Positions 11,439-24,303 of a DNA stretch of 64,000 bases are shown here, piece after piece. Location of the stretch: contig OX393577.1 in assembly GCA_947652605.1 (NCBI GenBank), positions 24,431,466 to 24,495,465 on the forward strand, given 5' to 3'. The notes below the pieces were generated by a model, which made no database searches, was not told where the DNA came from, and saw only the letters and a list, made by a program, of their open reading frames with translations. The stretch comes from Elmis aenea (Eukaryota; Arthropoda; Insecta; Coleoptera; Elmidae). Numbering within the stretch: position 1 is the first letter of the stretch; each line of letters starts with the position of its first letter. The position numbers and the translations under genes are program-made.

Positions 11439-12201
11439 ATTTACTAGGCAATAAAATTTTCTTTTAAACTTAAATTTCTATTGTTACAATTAAATTTTTT
11501 TGGTTTAAAAGTAATGGTTTTTCTTGACACAGTCACAAAGGAACATTAGTTGAGAACCATAAGTTTGTCGCTTTTGCTACAGTATGGTAAAGAACCATTT
11601 TATAGATATATTATTAATTATAAACAGATACAGTCAAAATAATTTATTTCTGAAAAAGGAATGCTCAATTTATGTATCTAAACAAGCATCATTAACAATC
11701 ACTTAAAAAGTGAAACTTTGTATTCCGTTTATTTATTTATTTATGACAATAAAGAAATAACTCCAAAGAAATTCTTATTTCCAAATACTTTTCTTAAAGG
11801 AAGTTCACAAATATTGTGTTAGTAAGAAATTCATGAAGTGAGACAGACTATAAATTTAAAAATTAAAATTAGTTCAAATCTTTTATGTAATAATATTTAC
11901 TTCAGAAGATTGTATTTGTAATTAATTATATCAAATAATTAACAGTTAGACTTCGTTTGATTACTGGTGGGCTATGTAATAATTTATTGTATTTATTTTG
12001 TTAATAATATTAATTCATATGGACTTTTATTTACCTTTTATTAATATGACCATTATAATTCTCTGAAAAGGAAAAATACATTTTTGTAGTAAACGTAATA
12101 TTCAGCATAAAATATAAATTCAAATGAAAGTTTTTATAATTTATTATGTAAACCTCAGGCATTTTTACCCTATATTTTAGTAATAGTCTTTATCTGTATT
12201 A
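11439..12201. other. Intron, nothing recognised
   Basis: AT-rich; contains only the poly(A) region of exon 7. Confidence 0.5.
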
Positions 12202-12595
12202 TGGGTAGTTCACACGGTGACTTTTAAAGTCGTGACTTTAAAAGTCACCGTGTGAACGACCCAAATTAAAAGTCGCGACTTTAAAATAAAAATGGCCGCC
12301 CTTGTAATTGCAGCATCGAGTGTAGTAGAGCAACTAATTATTTTGAAGTTGCTATTTGTTGATAATGTTCTAAAATCGTTGGAACATCTATTGGGGACAT
12401 GATAGATTGGAAATCGATGACAAACAAATGTATATTAGGTTAGGTTAACTTAACTTATTTGTCTGTTATGTCAAAATATAAAAATATGGTAGGCTTACGT
12501 CAAATGCCGAACTGTCAAATCGAAGTCGCGACTTTAAAAAGTCGCGACTTTTTAGTTCACACGGTGACTTTAAAAGTCACCGTGTGAACTACCCA
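12202..12595. mobile_element. MITE, PIF/Harbinger-like
   Basis: 394 bp, ends TGGGTAGTTCACACGGTGAC and GTCACCGTGTGAACTACCCA, flanked by TTA on both sides. Each end also folds on itself (GACTTTTAAAGTC). The 3-bp TTA duplication suggests PIF/Harbinger; no transposase. Confidence 0.75.
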
Positions 12596-12964
12596 TTAAT
12601 TAATTTAAACTTAACGTATAACTCAATAATATTTCTTACAAATCGTTTCTCATATATTTTTAATCAATTAGTAGCATAAAAAAAATAATTAAAAATTATA
12701 GATAGGAGGCACTTAAAATTTTTGTGAAATTGTTTGAAATTGACCAACAATGAAAGTAGTCAAAAATTAATAACATCCCATATAATTTGGTGACATTATT
12801 TTCAAGCTAAATCAATTAATAAATTAACATTATTGAAAATGATTCTTTAATCAGCTTTTGTTAACCAATGTACTGTAATTGTACAATAATGTTTTTTCTC
12901 AGTAACATTATATAAAATTTCTCTATCGTTGATTATTAATTAAACTAAAATTTATATTTTGTAG

Positions 12965-13236
12965 AACATATGGATGCCGGAGAAACATCAAGAATTATTG
13001 AAAATTATAAGAAGACACACTATGACGAAAACGCTTGTGCAAAAGCAGTTAAGTACAAATGCCCAACTTGTTCAAAACAATACAATTATGTAAGTACGTT
13101 AATGAGACATATCCGCTTAGAATGTTGCAAAGAAGGAACAGAAAAATGTCCCTACTGCAACAAAGTGTTTAAACACAAACATAATATGACAACACATATA
13201 ATTAGAGTTCATTTAAAAGAAAAGGTTGATATGTAA
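12965..13236 (+). CDS. lola: lola terminal exon 8: zinc-finger pair with long leader
   Basis: 90 residues after TATATTTTGTAG. A 32-residue charged leader precedes finger 1 (C33, C36, H49, C54). The linker is atypical, ECCKEGTEKC: CGKEP is replaced and the aromatic residue before finger 2 is lost. Finger 2: C62, C65, H78, H83. It ends KEKVDM. No close paralogue in the window. Confidence 0.92.
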
Positions 13237-13353
13237 TCAATTTTATTTCAGTATTTTGTTACATTTAAAAACATTGCAGACCTAAAAATTTGATCAAATC
13301 GATTTGAGTAGATTGATGTAACGAAATGTGAGTAACAAATTTTTTTGTTTTAA

Positions 13354-15166
13354 AGCTACGTACACACGCCTAGAGTAAAGTGTCGACACAAGTGTCTAGA
13401 CTGGTCTAGGGGGTGTTCACACGTCAAGCAATTTTTGTGTTAACACCGATGTCGGGACATCGGTCACCTCAGCTCTAGCTGCACCTAGTTGCAAGGGTGT
13501 TCACATGAGTGTCGTTGTATTTGCTCCCTCTTCAGTATTTTCTCTCTGTTCAATTCATTATTGCAATGCCAGCTCGAGAAAAGTGCCATGCAGCAGCTAT
13601 TATTTTGAATAAAAAATAATACGAATTTGAACAATTATATTATAATAGAGTATGAACAAGCTAAAATTTTTAAATGTTGTATACCAAAAAATTACAACTT
13701 AATGTTTATTTAAAAAAGTTCATTATTATGTATTGCGCTAGTTCAAGTTCAAATAGAATGTTATTTTTAAAAATGATCGGACCCTACTATAAAAATGTTA
13801 AAATTTGCATTAAAAACTTAAATAGCAATAATTTATTTTATCGTAATGTTGAAATACGGTATAAATTTCATTTTTTTTTGACACTTTGTCCCTTGTTAAA
13901 ACACGCTTATCACACAATAGAGTTTAATTATACTTTATTATTTTATATTAAAGATTTGCTTTACAAGTTAACTTAAAAATGTCCCGCACTCTCTGTCTGC
14001 TGCCTTTATTCGTTTAAAATTTATCTTACCACTGTTAAAGATTTTTGTATATCTTCATTTACAAATAATTAGACTTATGTTATCACAAAGCTGAGATTGG
14101 TCTATATATTATTAAAAGAGGTTTGTACCTGAAAACACTTGCACGAAAAATCCGTGATAACAATAGGGTTCGACTTACTAGAGTACAGAAATTATATTCA
14201 TTAAGAGGAAGGGTTGGTTTGAACCTCCTTTAAATATATCTTTGTTTATTTATGGCTGAATTCAATAATGATTGAAATAAATTTTATGACTTTATTTGAA
14301 ACTGAATGATTTTTAATAAAATAAGTTTCTAAAATTTGAATTTTACAACTATACGAACTTTTGCTACACAGTGGAAATACCAAATCGTCTTAACACTGTC
14401 TAAAATAATATACGATTCGGTTTAAACAATTATTACTGGGGTTTGAACAAGCTAAAATTTTGATGTATACTAAAAATTTAAAACTTGAGATTTTACAATG
14501 TAAAGTTTTTTTAACTATTCAATTTAAAAAAAACTTTAAAGTTAATTTATTGCCCCAATTTAAATTAAAATAGAAAGTTAATTGTCAAAAACGTCGGACC
14601 CTACTATAACAATATTAAAATTGGTTTTGAAAACTTCAACCCATTTGTTAAATGACCTCGATAGTAATAAAGCAATATAAAAAACGTTCACTTCAAAATT
14701 ACAAAATACGAAAGACTATATTCACTGAAGTCGAGAAGAAACATAGGTTCACAGAAATGTTGATATAATGGTTCAAATTTTACTTCTGAAATAGCAAATG
14801 AAGCTTATTCGGTTTACATTTTATTTTAAATAAATGATTGAAAATCATATTCAATATCTTTATTAAAATAAAAATTTCACTCTACAAATAAGTACAAATT
14901 CAGTACAAATTTTCAATACAGTAGCTGTTTTTAAATTGTGACGAAGGGCGATCTACACGGACATAGGCAGTCTAGCAAGTGTAGCATAAATTTCCAAACG
15001 TTTGGATCTGGCTAGAACGAGTGTCGACACAAATATTTGAGCTATTCACACGACGCTCTAGCTAGACCAAAACTTGGCGATAGTCGATCTAGCGAGCTGT
15101 TCACACAGCGACACTCGGTCTATAGACTGAGTGTCGACACAAAAATGTCGCCGTGTGAATGTAGCT
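13354..15166. mobile_element. 1.8-kb non-coding element, PIF/Harbinger-like ends
   Basis: Ends AGCTACGTACACACG and CGTGTGAATGTAGCT, flanked by TAA. Subterminal repeats GTGTCGACACAA occur near both ends (13380 and 15132). I see no transposase frame in between. Confidence 0.65.
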
Positions 15167-15851
15167 TAAGGCATGGAGAATATTTAAGTAGCAGACTTGA
15201 ATAGAACTATTTTATTTTTGTTATAGTTATAAAACATTTATGTATGTATTTGTACTAGTGTTCTAGTAAGCATAATACTGTAGTTTAGACAAAATGTACA
15301 AGTTTAAACCAATAAAAGTCTTATATGAACTGCATATTATTGATGTCTTTATATATTTAAGAAATATGGTGCTAAACCTTTTTAGTTCCTAGTCCAAAAA
15401 CATTTTTGTGCCTTTGTATTTCCATGAATAATCTGTTTATTAATATTAAATGTAATTCAAGAAATTATTACTATTTTTATTCTCTTCACTACAATATTGC
15501 AACAAATGTATAAACTGATTAATTGTATGTTTTTAAGTCCATTTATTATTTACACCTATTTTCATCAAAAATCAAATTTGACGACACATTTCAAGAAATA
15601 TCGTTAGTCAGCAAAGAAGCCAGAACAAAATTTTTAAAATTAACTTTTGTGGTCGTTATCATTCCATCACAGGTAATAATGTGAATATAAAAAATGTTCT
15701 AGAATGTCCATCTTGAACCTATTAGAATAGTTCTTGATGCCACAATTATTAAATAGTCACGTATAATAAAAAATAATTTCATGAATTTGGATTTAGAATT
15801 AGAGGCATCAATAATATAGATGAAGGATTCTAATAATGATATTTATTACAG
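15167..15851. other. Intron before exon 9, nothing recognised
   Basis: AT-rich; no finger motif or clear inverted repeat. Confidence 0.5.
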
Positions 15852-16072
15852 ATTATATGACTATCACTTCAACTAGAGGAGACATTTCTTTGGATAAAAA
15901 AACGCCATATACTTGTATTCAGTGTCAGAGGGTGTATAAATATAGGAGAGCATTGTTACGCCACCTTCGACATGAGTGTGGTGTCGGAGGTCAATTTGAA
16001 TGTAGTATATGTTTAAAAAAATATCGCCAAAAGTCGTATATGAAGATGCACATGAAAACGCATTTCATGTAA
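15852..16072 (+). CDS. lola: lola terminal exon 9: zinc-finger pair
   Basis: 73 residues; acceptor ATATTTATTACAG, first codon completed by AT. Leader of about 19 residues, then finger 1 (C22, C25, H38, C43; core YKYRRALLRHLRHECG), glycine-rich linker VGGQF, and finger 2 (C51, C54, H67, H71; KKYRQKSYMKMHMKTH). Its sister is exon 10, 400 bp downstream, which keeps the (K/R)(K/R)YRQK helix start and the HECGV/YECGV linker type. AATAAA lies about 50 nt past the stop. Confidence 0.93.
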
Positions 16073-16475
16073 AGTTAATTATTCGTGAACACTGTGTATA
16101 TTCTTTGTTGTAGCTGAATAAATCGATGTGCTAAATCAATTGTTTATTTGATATGATTTTTTACTTTATTATATAATTTATTATTACATATTAGAGCCTT
16201 TTTTATCCTTGCAGAACCTTTAAATATTCATGTCTCGGGGAACCTCTCAAGGCCTAATAATCATAATGGCAGCTATGTAGGATTATATAGGCAGTTTTAA
16301 GCCATTTACTTTACTTACTTAAACCAATTAGATATGTACAAAGCTTTTATTTACTGGTATCTTCTTACTGCAGTGTATTCATCAATTTAATATTGCTGAG
16401 TTTAATTTCTATATGTCTTTTGCTTGCAAAAGTATATAAATGTGTAACTTGGATAATTCATAAAATTTATTTTAG

Positions 16476-16714
16476 GTGTATCATGTACAATTGATGGGGA
16501 ACAGAATATAAATGATTCAGAATATCGCAATACTGGCAAAAACTTTTGTGTCAAATGCAACAAGGAATACAAACACAAAAAAGATCTACTTCGGCACCTA
16601 AGATACGAGTGTGGAGTTGAAAGCAAATTTGCTTGTAACATTTGTAGAAAAAGATATCGACAAAAGTGGTACTTAAAATTACATCTTAAAACACATATAG
16701 AAAATATGCCTTAG
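16476..16714 (+). CDS. lola: lola terminal exon 10: zinc-finger pair, paralogue of exon 9
   Basis: 79 residues after AAATTTATTTTAG. A 24-residue leader with acidic residues precedes finger 1 (C25, C28, H41, C46; YKHKKDLLRHLRYECG). Linker VESKF; finger 2 C54, C57, H70, H74 with RYRQKWYLKLHLKTH. It ends IENMP before TAG. AATAAA overlaps 16733-16739. The frame has no early start codon, so it is easily missed by ORF callers, but phase and acceptor match the array. Confidence 0.92.
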
Positions 16715-17476
16715 AACTGTTATAAGTTATTAAATAAAATGTAAGTATATGTATTTCGATGTGAAGTGTTATAGCGGTGTCTTATAATGTTAAGTTTTGT
16801 TGTTTGTCAAATGATTTTAAATACTGTACTGTGCATGACTTTAAAACATTTTACTCAGTTCCAATTACAAAAATAAAATTTGAAAAGTTAATTATTAAAA
16901 ATAAATTTCAATTGAATACTACTGTCAAGTATTCCAATATTTTAAATAAACATAATTTCAAGTGAAGAATGAATGTTTTTGTATTTTATTACTCTGATCA
17001 AAATACTGATGTAAACTAATTTATCTGTAAATTTAGTGATAAATAAGAGACTTCTCAATATTTATTTTATGTGAACATCATCTACAGCTACACCATACAA
17101 AATATACTGATTTACTTAAAAAAATGTGGTTTTATTTTTTATTTGTAAGGGATTGTAAATTTAATTTTTCATTTTTAATCATATTATATTTAAAATTAAT
17201 TAAATATTAAAGGTATGTAGAAGTAGCAGTACCCAATTTAAAAAAAGTTTTACTCAGACTATTAAGTTTATATTAACAGATCGTTTTATTTATATGATTA
17301 TCTTTTTGATAATGTCAAAATTATTGTATTGCATCAAAATTTAATTTTAATAGCGGCATTCTTTACATTTTCCTCCAAAAATTTATAAGTTTACACTTCT
17401 TAGATGTCATATTAAAGTCTACTAAGTAGTCAATTTTGTATGTTTTTTGTTACTAACGTAATATTGTTTGAAACAG
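16715..17476. other. Intron before exon 11, nothing recognised
   Basis: No repeat ends or TTAA-flanked terminus found near exon 11, so no piggyBac remnant surrounds it. Confidence 0.5.
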
Positions 17477-17712
17477 GTCCACCATCTCTGTCAGTGTTTG
17501 GAAAAGCTATGTATAAACAAGCTAGAACAAGATGTTCCTCTGTACCACATGAACAACGCTTTCTTAATGTAGGTGAACATATGCCTATTAAAGGCAACAG
17601 TAGAAGATGCGCTCACTGCAGTACCAAAAAACAACCAAAAAGATCGCATATGATTTGCTGTAAATGTAAAGTTGCTCTGTGTCTGGAATGTTTTGGCCCA
17701 TTTCATATATAA
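17477..17712 (+). CDS. Terminal exon 11: piggyBac-type C-terminal cysteine-rich domain
   Basis: 78 residues; acceptor TTGTTTGAAACAG, array phase, open to TAA, then AATAAA at about 17730. It has no C2H2 finger. Residues about 40-77 follow the cross-brace zinc finger at the end of piggyBac transposases: an H-M-P lead-in, R-R-C-x2-C, a basic spacer, then I-C-C-K-C, x4, C, x2, C, F, x3, H. All expected Cys/His positions are present. The upstream 38 residues also resemble the stretch before that domain in piggyBac proteins (VGEHMPIKG). No DDD catalytic core is present. Intact reading frame, splice phase and a poly(A) signal suggest an exapted domain serving as an alternative lola end. The piggyBac family uses this domain to bind its terminal repeats; binding here is inference. 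Confidence 0.75.
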
Positions 17713-17899
17713 ATCTGAATATTTATGTAAATAAAATGCTTGTTGTAAAAACAGTTTTTATTTCCACAATATGATCACACAAAATAGCAAAGTGTATGTA
17801 ACCAAACCTGTCTCAGAATACAATCGAAAATTTAATACATTCAAAGTACTAGTGTGTTATATATAGTCATATACAGTTATACATACTCTTATTTTGTAG

Positions 17900-18084
17900 G
17901 GCATACGTTTCATTGCGCAACCTGTGGAAGGAGTTACAAATATGCCGGCACATTGTCAAGACATAAAAAATATGAATGTGGAAAAGAACCTGAACTTCAA
18001 TGTGTTGTAGAGGGCTGCTTTTACAAGTGTAAAAGAAAGGATAACCTGCAAGCTCATATATTGTGTCATAGGAAGCCGTCTTAA
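17900..18084 (+). CDS. lola: lola terminal exon 12: zinc-finger pair, C-x4-C second finger
   Basis: 61 residues, with almost no leader: finger 1 starts at C6 (C6, C9, H22, C27). Linker GKEPEL; finger 2 C35-VVEG-C40, H53, H57. This is the first exon in the window with the C-x4-C spacing that dominates the 3' end of the array. Acceptor TCTTATTTTGTAG. Confidence 0.94.
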
Positions 18085-18138
18085 TTCTTAACATAATAGC
18101 TTTTTTTTACCATTTATTATATACTGATGTGTGTTTAA

Positions 18139-19359
18139 GGCCTAATTGCACCACTCCATCTTAACTACTTAAGCGTACTTAAAGTCGACAAGCGAAGCTT
18201 GCTTCATTATACGGGTGTGTCAACTGTAGTTTAAACCAGTCGAGTTACTCCTAAATTTAAGCGATAGGATTCTGCCGCTTAACATGAAACTTAATCTAAA
18301 AACGTGTATGTTTACAATTGTTCTATAATGAATAATCATAAATTTCTCATAAAACTATCTACAAAAGAAATAACTTTCTCATAAAAGTATGTAAAAAATG
18401 TATATAAATTCCTCATAAAGCCATGCGCGAAAAATTAATACAAATTTCTAGTAAAACCATATAAAAAAATATAAATTTTTTAAAAATATGTACAAAATGA
18501 ATATAATTTTCTCATAAAAGTATGTAAAAAATTGATATAAATTTGTCTTAAATCCATGTACCAAGAATTAATACAAATTTCTAGTAAAACCATATAAAAA
18601 AAATATAAATTTCTTAAAAGTATGTACAAAATGAATATAATTTTCTCATAAAAGTATGTACAAAATTAATGTAAATTTGTCATAAAGCCATGTACAAAAC
18701 ATTAGATACACATTTTAAATAAAACCATGTAAACAAACAAATTTCTCATAAATTTATTTTTTCTACTACCACTAATGTAAATGACTCTTACCGCACAGTC
18801 TGCATGCATAGTAAGTGAGTCATAACGCACGGTAAGCAAAACGCACACGGCTAGAAATGTCAAAGTAGGCTTACGTCAAACACTGCCTGCATGCATATAG
18901 TAAGTGTGTTAATGGTTATAACGCACGGTAAGCAAAACGCGCACTTGGATAGAAACGTCAAAGTAGGCTTACGTCAAAATTGACGTAATTACATGTGTAT
19001 ATTAGCCAAAAAGCCGTTATAATCGTATGTATTATGTGTTAGTAGAAAAAGTAAGCTACATAACTCGAGTTATAAAGCAATTACGTAATATGCTTCTTAC
19101 AACTCTTGTTATGTAATATACTATTAACACGGATTACAAATGCTAGTAGCACTTAAAATTTCAAATGTTAACTGTGGCAACGTATAAATAAAGCGATGTT
19201 GCATAGTTTAGTTTTGCTGTGTTGCCATATGTTAAGTGAAGTTTAGTTAAGTTTCCTATAAGGGAGAGTGGTATAATACTTTCAGAATTTAAGTAACCCT
19301 TAGTTATGAGTGAAACTTACTAAAGCGACAGATTTAAGAAAGGAAGGTGCAACCAGGCC
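18139..19359. mobile_element. Non-coding element with internal satellite-like repeats
   Basis: Ends GGCCTAATTGCACC and GGTGCAACCAGGCC. Between 18330 and 18760 a unit of about 40-60 bp (AAATTTCTCATAAAAxTATGTACAAAA...) is repeated several times. Also carries two copies of TAGAAAxGTCAAAGTAGGCTTACGTCAAA. A relative lies at 5305-5700. Confidence 0.6.
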
Positions 19360-19677
19360 CAAGTTTCATTATACTCAATGTTTTATGGACTGAATAGACT
19401 AGAAATTTTAAAAAAAGGTCATTTAAAAGAATTTAGTAGTAGCTGATAAAAATTTGTTTTTTATTGTGTTAACAGAATTGTTCCAAGAGACAAACTAATA
19501 AGTATCATCTGCTTTTTTTTTTCAAGGGAGTGCCAAATAATATAATTCTTGAAGTAAAGAAATTAAAATTTAATTTTTACCGGTGATAATATTACGTTTT
19601 TGATGAAATTTGTTTTATTTCTTATTTTGTATAAATATCTTGTAAAAATCTATGCATAATGAATGATCTTAAATATA

Positions 19678-19873
19678 CACTGCCGGTTAAAATTTTGAGA
19701 CCACCTCATTTTTTGTAATTTTTTACCAATCTTGAATACGGTAAATTAGTTTTTTATTGTTTCTGGTGAAGCACATACAAGTTTTTTTTTATATTTGAAA
19801 AATAGTTTTTGTATGTATTTAAATTCATTTTTCTAGAAAACTTGAGATAGTCTCAAGGTTTTTACCGGCGGTG
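19678..19873. mobile_element. Tc1-like MITE
   Basis: 196 bp with ends CACTGCCGGTTAAAATTTTGAG and TACCGGCGGTG inside TA duplications; the CACTGCCGGT start is typical of Tc1/mariner elements. Confidence 0.65.
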
Positions 19874-20040
19874 TATATTTTCTTTATACTGTATTCAATT
19901 AACCAATATTAAAAGCGAACAAAACGCATGTTGAAAGATTGCTAGAGTACGCAGAGGACCAAATATGATGATAGTAATTTTTTTTTCGCTGATACTTTGA
20001 AGGCTGTTTGCAAAGTGATATGATTTGTGATCTGATAGTA

Positions 20041-20616
20041 CAGGGTGGGGGTAAAAAAAATATTCAATATTTCCCAAATTTATTGTCACCACATCCAAAG
20101 TATACAAAAAAGCATTTAAGAAAAGTTAGTTTTCATAATTTAATTTTTTTAAATTACACCTGAAAAATGACGTCTATTTAAACGCAAGCATTTTTCAAGC
20201 CGGGTCCTGTAGTTCGTCATCTCATCATCACATTAAGCAACATAGTCTGTTGGATTTTAGCCACTTCATCTCGAATCCGTTTTTTGAGGGCCCTGATTGC
20301 TTTCGGTGGTTCTTCCCGGTAAATTTTAATCTTCAAATAATCCCAAAAGAAGAAGTCACAAGCTGTGAGGTCCGGCGAACTGGGGGGCACGCAATAGTCC
20401 CGTTTCGAGAGATAACGTGATTTGGAAACAAGTCATTGGCAATATTTGTGCTTACTCTCGCTGTGTGGCTGGTAGCTCCATCTTGTTGAAAAAATGTCTC
20501 CTCCTAACTAAATGCTACGGTGTATAGAGCACGGCCGACAGCTTTCTAATCCCCTCTCTTCGGTACAGCGAGATTGCCGCCCTTTTCAAAATCGTCTGTT
20601 ATTCTGCCCCACCCTG
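20041..20616 (-). mobile_element. Truncated mariner-like element with transposase relic
   Basis: Ends CAGGGTGGGG and CCCCACCCTG between TA duplications. On the minus strand (about 20500 to 20220) the relic reads QDGATSHTARVS, then VPPSSPDLTACDFFFWDYLK and LKKRIRDEVAKIQQ after a frameshift, matching the C-terminal catalytic part of mariner/Tc-type transposases. 5' part missing. Confidence 0.8.
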
Positions 20617-20975
20617 TACTTTATGGAATATGGGGTTGCTAGTCATCATGGTGTTTTGTGAGTTTGTCGCTTTCAAATCTCATGTTACTCTTAGATCATG
20701 CATCACCTTTGCAGTAGGTGTATGGCTTTATTTTTTCCAACAATTTACTGCGAATGAATATTAAGAATTCCATTCATAAATTATATGTACCTGTACAAAC
20801 CTGATTTAAAAAAATATATGTTTGTATGAACATGAATCAAATTTTCAGTTTTTTATTTACTATAACTTACAATCTTGCTAGTTTCAGTTTTTGGCAAGTA
20901 TAAAATGCAAGTGTAATGGAAAAATATAAAGCACTGTAATAATTATGTAATCAAAATAATTTTATACTAAACCTA

Positions 20976-21333
20976 GATATGTGTGTCTTACATTCCATCA
21001 GATGACAACTAATGGCATCAAAACTGTCATGTATTCAACCGGTGGAACTATGATGGATCCACCAAATTTGTTTTGTATTGCATCGGTGAAAACTATTTGG
21101 TGTCATCGACGGTCATTAAATCTAGCGAATTTGAACTTGATGTATCTCATGGATTGTAGAAGGGGTAGTCAGCCATTATTGTTTACACTTTTGTGTGTTA
21201 TGATTACTGCATTTAAACTACCACAGATCTATCAGTTTTGTCTTACATTAAACCGGGATTTTGAGCCTTCATAAATTCACCTCTAAATGACATCATCCAT
21301 CCATCAGATGAATTGTTGATAAGATACACATTT
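20976..21333. repeat. Diverged copy of the GTGTGTCTTACATT repeat family
   Basis: TGTGTCTTACATTCCATCAGATG faces CATCAGATGAATTGTTGATAAGATACACA. Similar to the ends of the 50656-51752 elements. Confidence 0.45.
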
Positions 21334-21471
21334 TCATGCACTAGCTATTGATGCAATTGGCAAAAAAAGTTTTTTAATTTACATTTTTTAAACAAAGATA
21401 AAAAAAAACTATGATAAAGATTATTAAATTTAAAAAAATGGTGTCAATATGCTAATAAAATATATTTTTAG

Positions 21472-21662
21472 GTCCAAAATATCATTGCCATATTTGTGGA
21501 AAATCTTATCGACACATGCAATCTCTTTATAATCACACAAAGTTTGAATGTGGAAAGGATCCGCAGTATGGCTGTTCTTATTGTACATATAAAGCTAAAA
21601 GGAAAAGTACTTTGAGAGATCATGTAAAACGGATCCATCCAGGAAATGCAATTAATTTGTAA
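21472..21662 (+). CDS. lola: lola terminal exon 13: zinc-finger pair
   Basis: 63 residues after AATATATTTTTAG. Finger 1 C6, C9, H22, C27 (YRHMQSLYNHTKFECG); linker GKDPQY; finger 2 C35, C38, H51, H56 with YKAKRKSTLRDH. It ends GNAINL before TAA, with AATAAA about 30 nt later. The finger-1 helix resembles exons 37-39 (YRH..SL..H.KFECG), though the second finger has the short C-x2-C spacing. Confidence 0.94.
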
Positions 21663-22464
21663 CAAAAGTAATGTATCGTGTGTTAAATAAAGCAATAGTT
21701 TCTATTGACATTTTGTTTTTGTTATGGTTAAGTGTTTCTGAAAAAAATTTAAGGTGCTGATATCTTAATATCTATTTTGTTGTTGTATGTACAAGGGCGG
21801 GCTAGTCAGGTTGGTTCATGAGAAAGAGCCAAAATATCAGCCAAGGTTATTGTTGAGCTAGTGGGACACCAAGGTATAATACCAATTGAAAAGCCATACC
21901 ATGAAATAATTTTAAAAAAGGAGTTTGAGGGGGCATAATCCTTAAAAAAGGGAATAAAGATACCATCTCAAATTGTTTTCTGTAAGTATTTTGGCTGTCT
22001 AACTAAGGTATTTTGCTGAGGGAAAATTAAAGCAAAAATGCTATTTTTTTTTTTTTTTAGTTTGACTTCGAATGAAGAATCATACTTTTGTTTATTTTAT
22101 TGCTATTATTTTTATACGACTGCTTAAAGAAACATTGTTTTTATTTGTGGCTCATATACACTACAATATTAGTGCAAATATAGGTATAATATTCTTATTA
22201 GATAAAAGTTAAAAATGATTTATTTAATCTGGATGTGAGGTATTTTTTTTAAATTGTTATTGTATAAAACTTTTTTTAATGTAGAAATTACAACTAATAA
22301 AATAATTACCAGTACTGGTATAATATAATAACAACTGTAAATTATGTAAATATTGGTACAATGTAGCTTTATCATAATTGATAAATGTACAAATTGGTAC
22401 TAACCCCAATGTTCATGGCTAAATAAAAATATTTGCAATTAATATTAAATGTATTTTGTTTCAG
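21663..22464. other. Intron between exons 13 and 14, nothing recognised
   Basis: AT-rich, with a T-run at 22050-22060; no exon or repeat ends. Confidence 0.45.
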
Positions 22465-22712
22465 TGAAATATTTGCGAATACGAGGCACAAAAAAGCGAT
22501 TTAAATGTCCTGGTTGTTTCAAAGAATATTCAGTTAAATCGACGTTAGTGCGCCATGCGAAATATGAATGTGGAAAAGAGCCAATGTTTGGTTGTCCGAA
22601 ATGTTCGTACAGGGGATATCAAAAATCACATGTGATAAAACATCTTCTTGGAATACATGGTATTGTTTGGGAAGCTGAACATGACTGTGTTATTGTTTTC
22701 AAGAATCTTTAG
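22465..22712 (+). CDS. lola: lola terminal exon 14: zinc-finger pair with extended tail
   Basis: 82 residues; acceptor GTATTTTGTTTCAG. Finger 1 (CPGCFKEYSVKSTLVRHAKYEC), linker GKEPMF, finger 2 (CPKCSYRGYQKSHVIKHLLGIH). An 18-residue tail rich in hydrophobic residues follows (WEAEHDCVIVFKNL). Two AATAAA signals lie within 40 nt after the stop. It is followed by almost 5.9 kb without an exon. Confidence 0.94.
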
Positions 22713-22946
22713 TACTGAAAGAATAATAAAAGGCTTAATAAAATTTTACATTGTTGATATATTTATAGTTTATTTTATATAACTTAAAATTGGTAACGAA
22801 AGTTAATAAGTTGTTGGACTCGATATGCATTTAATAATTGTATATGTCAAATAAAGGTTGATTGAAAATCGAATCCAACCTGGTGATTTTGTTTCTTATT
22901 TTGTTTCTTGTAAGAGCTAGAGCATAGCTTTCATTTAGCTTTATTC

Positions 22947-23158
22947 TGGATAATATTATCCCAACAGATTTCAGATATCTGCAACCATTTTTATGAAAAT
23001 TGAATGAAGTATTCATTATTTGTTTGTTTTTTTTTTAAATATAAATAAGTTCTGGGTAATATTATCCCAACAGATTTCAGATATCTGCAACCATTTTTAT
23101 GAAAATTGAATGAAGTATTCATTATTTGTTTGTTTTTTTTTTAAATATAAATAAGTTC
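22947..23158. repeat. Recent tandem duplication, period 106 bp
   Basis: A block from TAATATTATCCCAACAG through AAATATAAATAAGTTC occurs twice almost without change. Confidence 0.85.
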
Positions 23159-24303
23159 CACTAAACATCACCTTTTTTATACAAATATTCTTTTGTAAAA
23201 ATGCTAAATCAGTTTTGAGACTTTTGTATCTTTCATCAGTAGCAACCCTATTATGATTTTTCTAAATAATACATAAGAACGCTGTTGATTAAGAGACGAG
23301 GGTCTCGAATCTGGCGTAACCTTTTTACAAGATATTCTTGTATGAAAAGTTATGTTATAGTTTTTATGAAAACAGTCAAGAAATCTGTTTAGATATTAAT
23401 CACCAAAAAATTTGGTAGCTTTGACAAATTAAAAGCTATGCTTTAGTTCTTCTAATGAGCCTGATCCCCATGCTGAATTCAAATTTCAATATGCCTCTAT
23501 ATAAATTGTTTAGTTTTTACATATTATATTATATTGTAGTACCGTAGAATAGGGCAACTTGGGACAGTAGGGTAACTTGGGACAAAATGATATTCTCACC
23601 TAAAAATTTTGTTTACAACTGTCAACTTTTGAGATAATCAAAGTTGCTTAGTAGAGTTTTAAGTATCATATAAGCTTAAAAAAACGAATCAGTTTTTGAA
23701 ATTACTACAAGACGGTAAGTTGTTACATCCATTTTTTTAAATTAATATAAAATGGCCGAATTAAGAACTGTTTAAAATTTCTCTTGTACTTTTGTTCTGA
23801 AAATATACGTTTAATATTAAGTCTTGAATAACTTATCTTATTTTTTTATTTAATACTACCTATGTTCAAAAATGAATGATTGTCCGTTTTGGTGAACATT
23901 TTTGTTCAAAAATGATTGTCTCGTTAGTTTTTAATTCAATTAATATATTGAATCCTGCTTTAAAAAAATTTTACAAATGAGACAATCATTTTTAAACAGA
24001 GGTAGTACAATTTTTTAAATTTTCAAATCATTATATATAATTAATCAAAATATCGTTTAGTTTAACATTTTTGTAATTTGCGAATTAAAGTTTTATTTTC
24101 TTTATTTTTGATATTTTTTTTCATGTTGGATAATTGTGAAAGATCAATTTAATATAAAAAATATAATATAACTGTCCCAAGTAGGACTTTATAGGAAACT
24201 TGAGTCAAACTACTGAAATTCATATGTGTCCCAAGTTGCCCGGTCTTAAGTATTACTTGGGACAGAAAGTTTTTTTTGTTGGTATCTTGTATATATACAT
24301 ATA

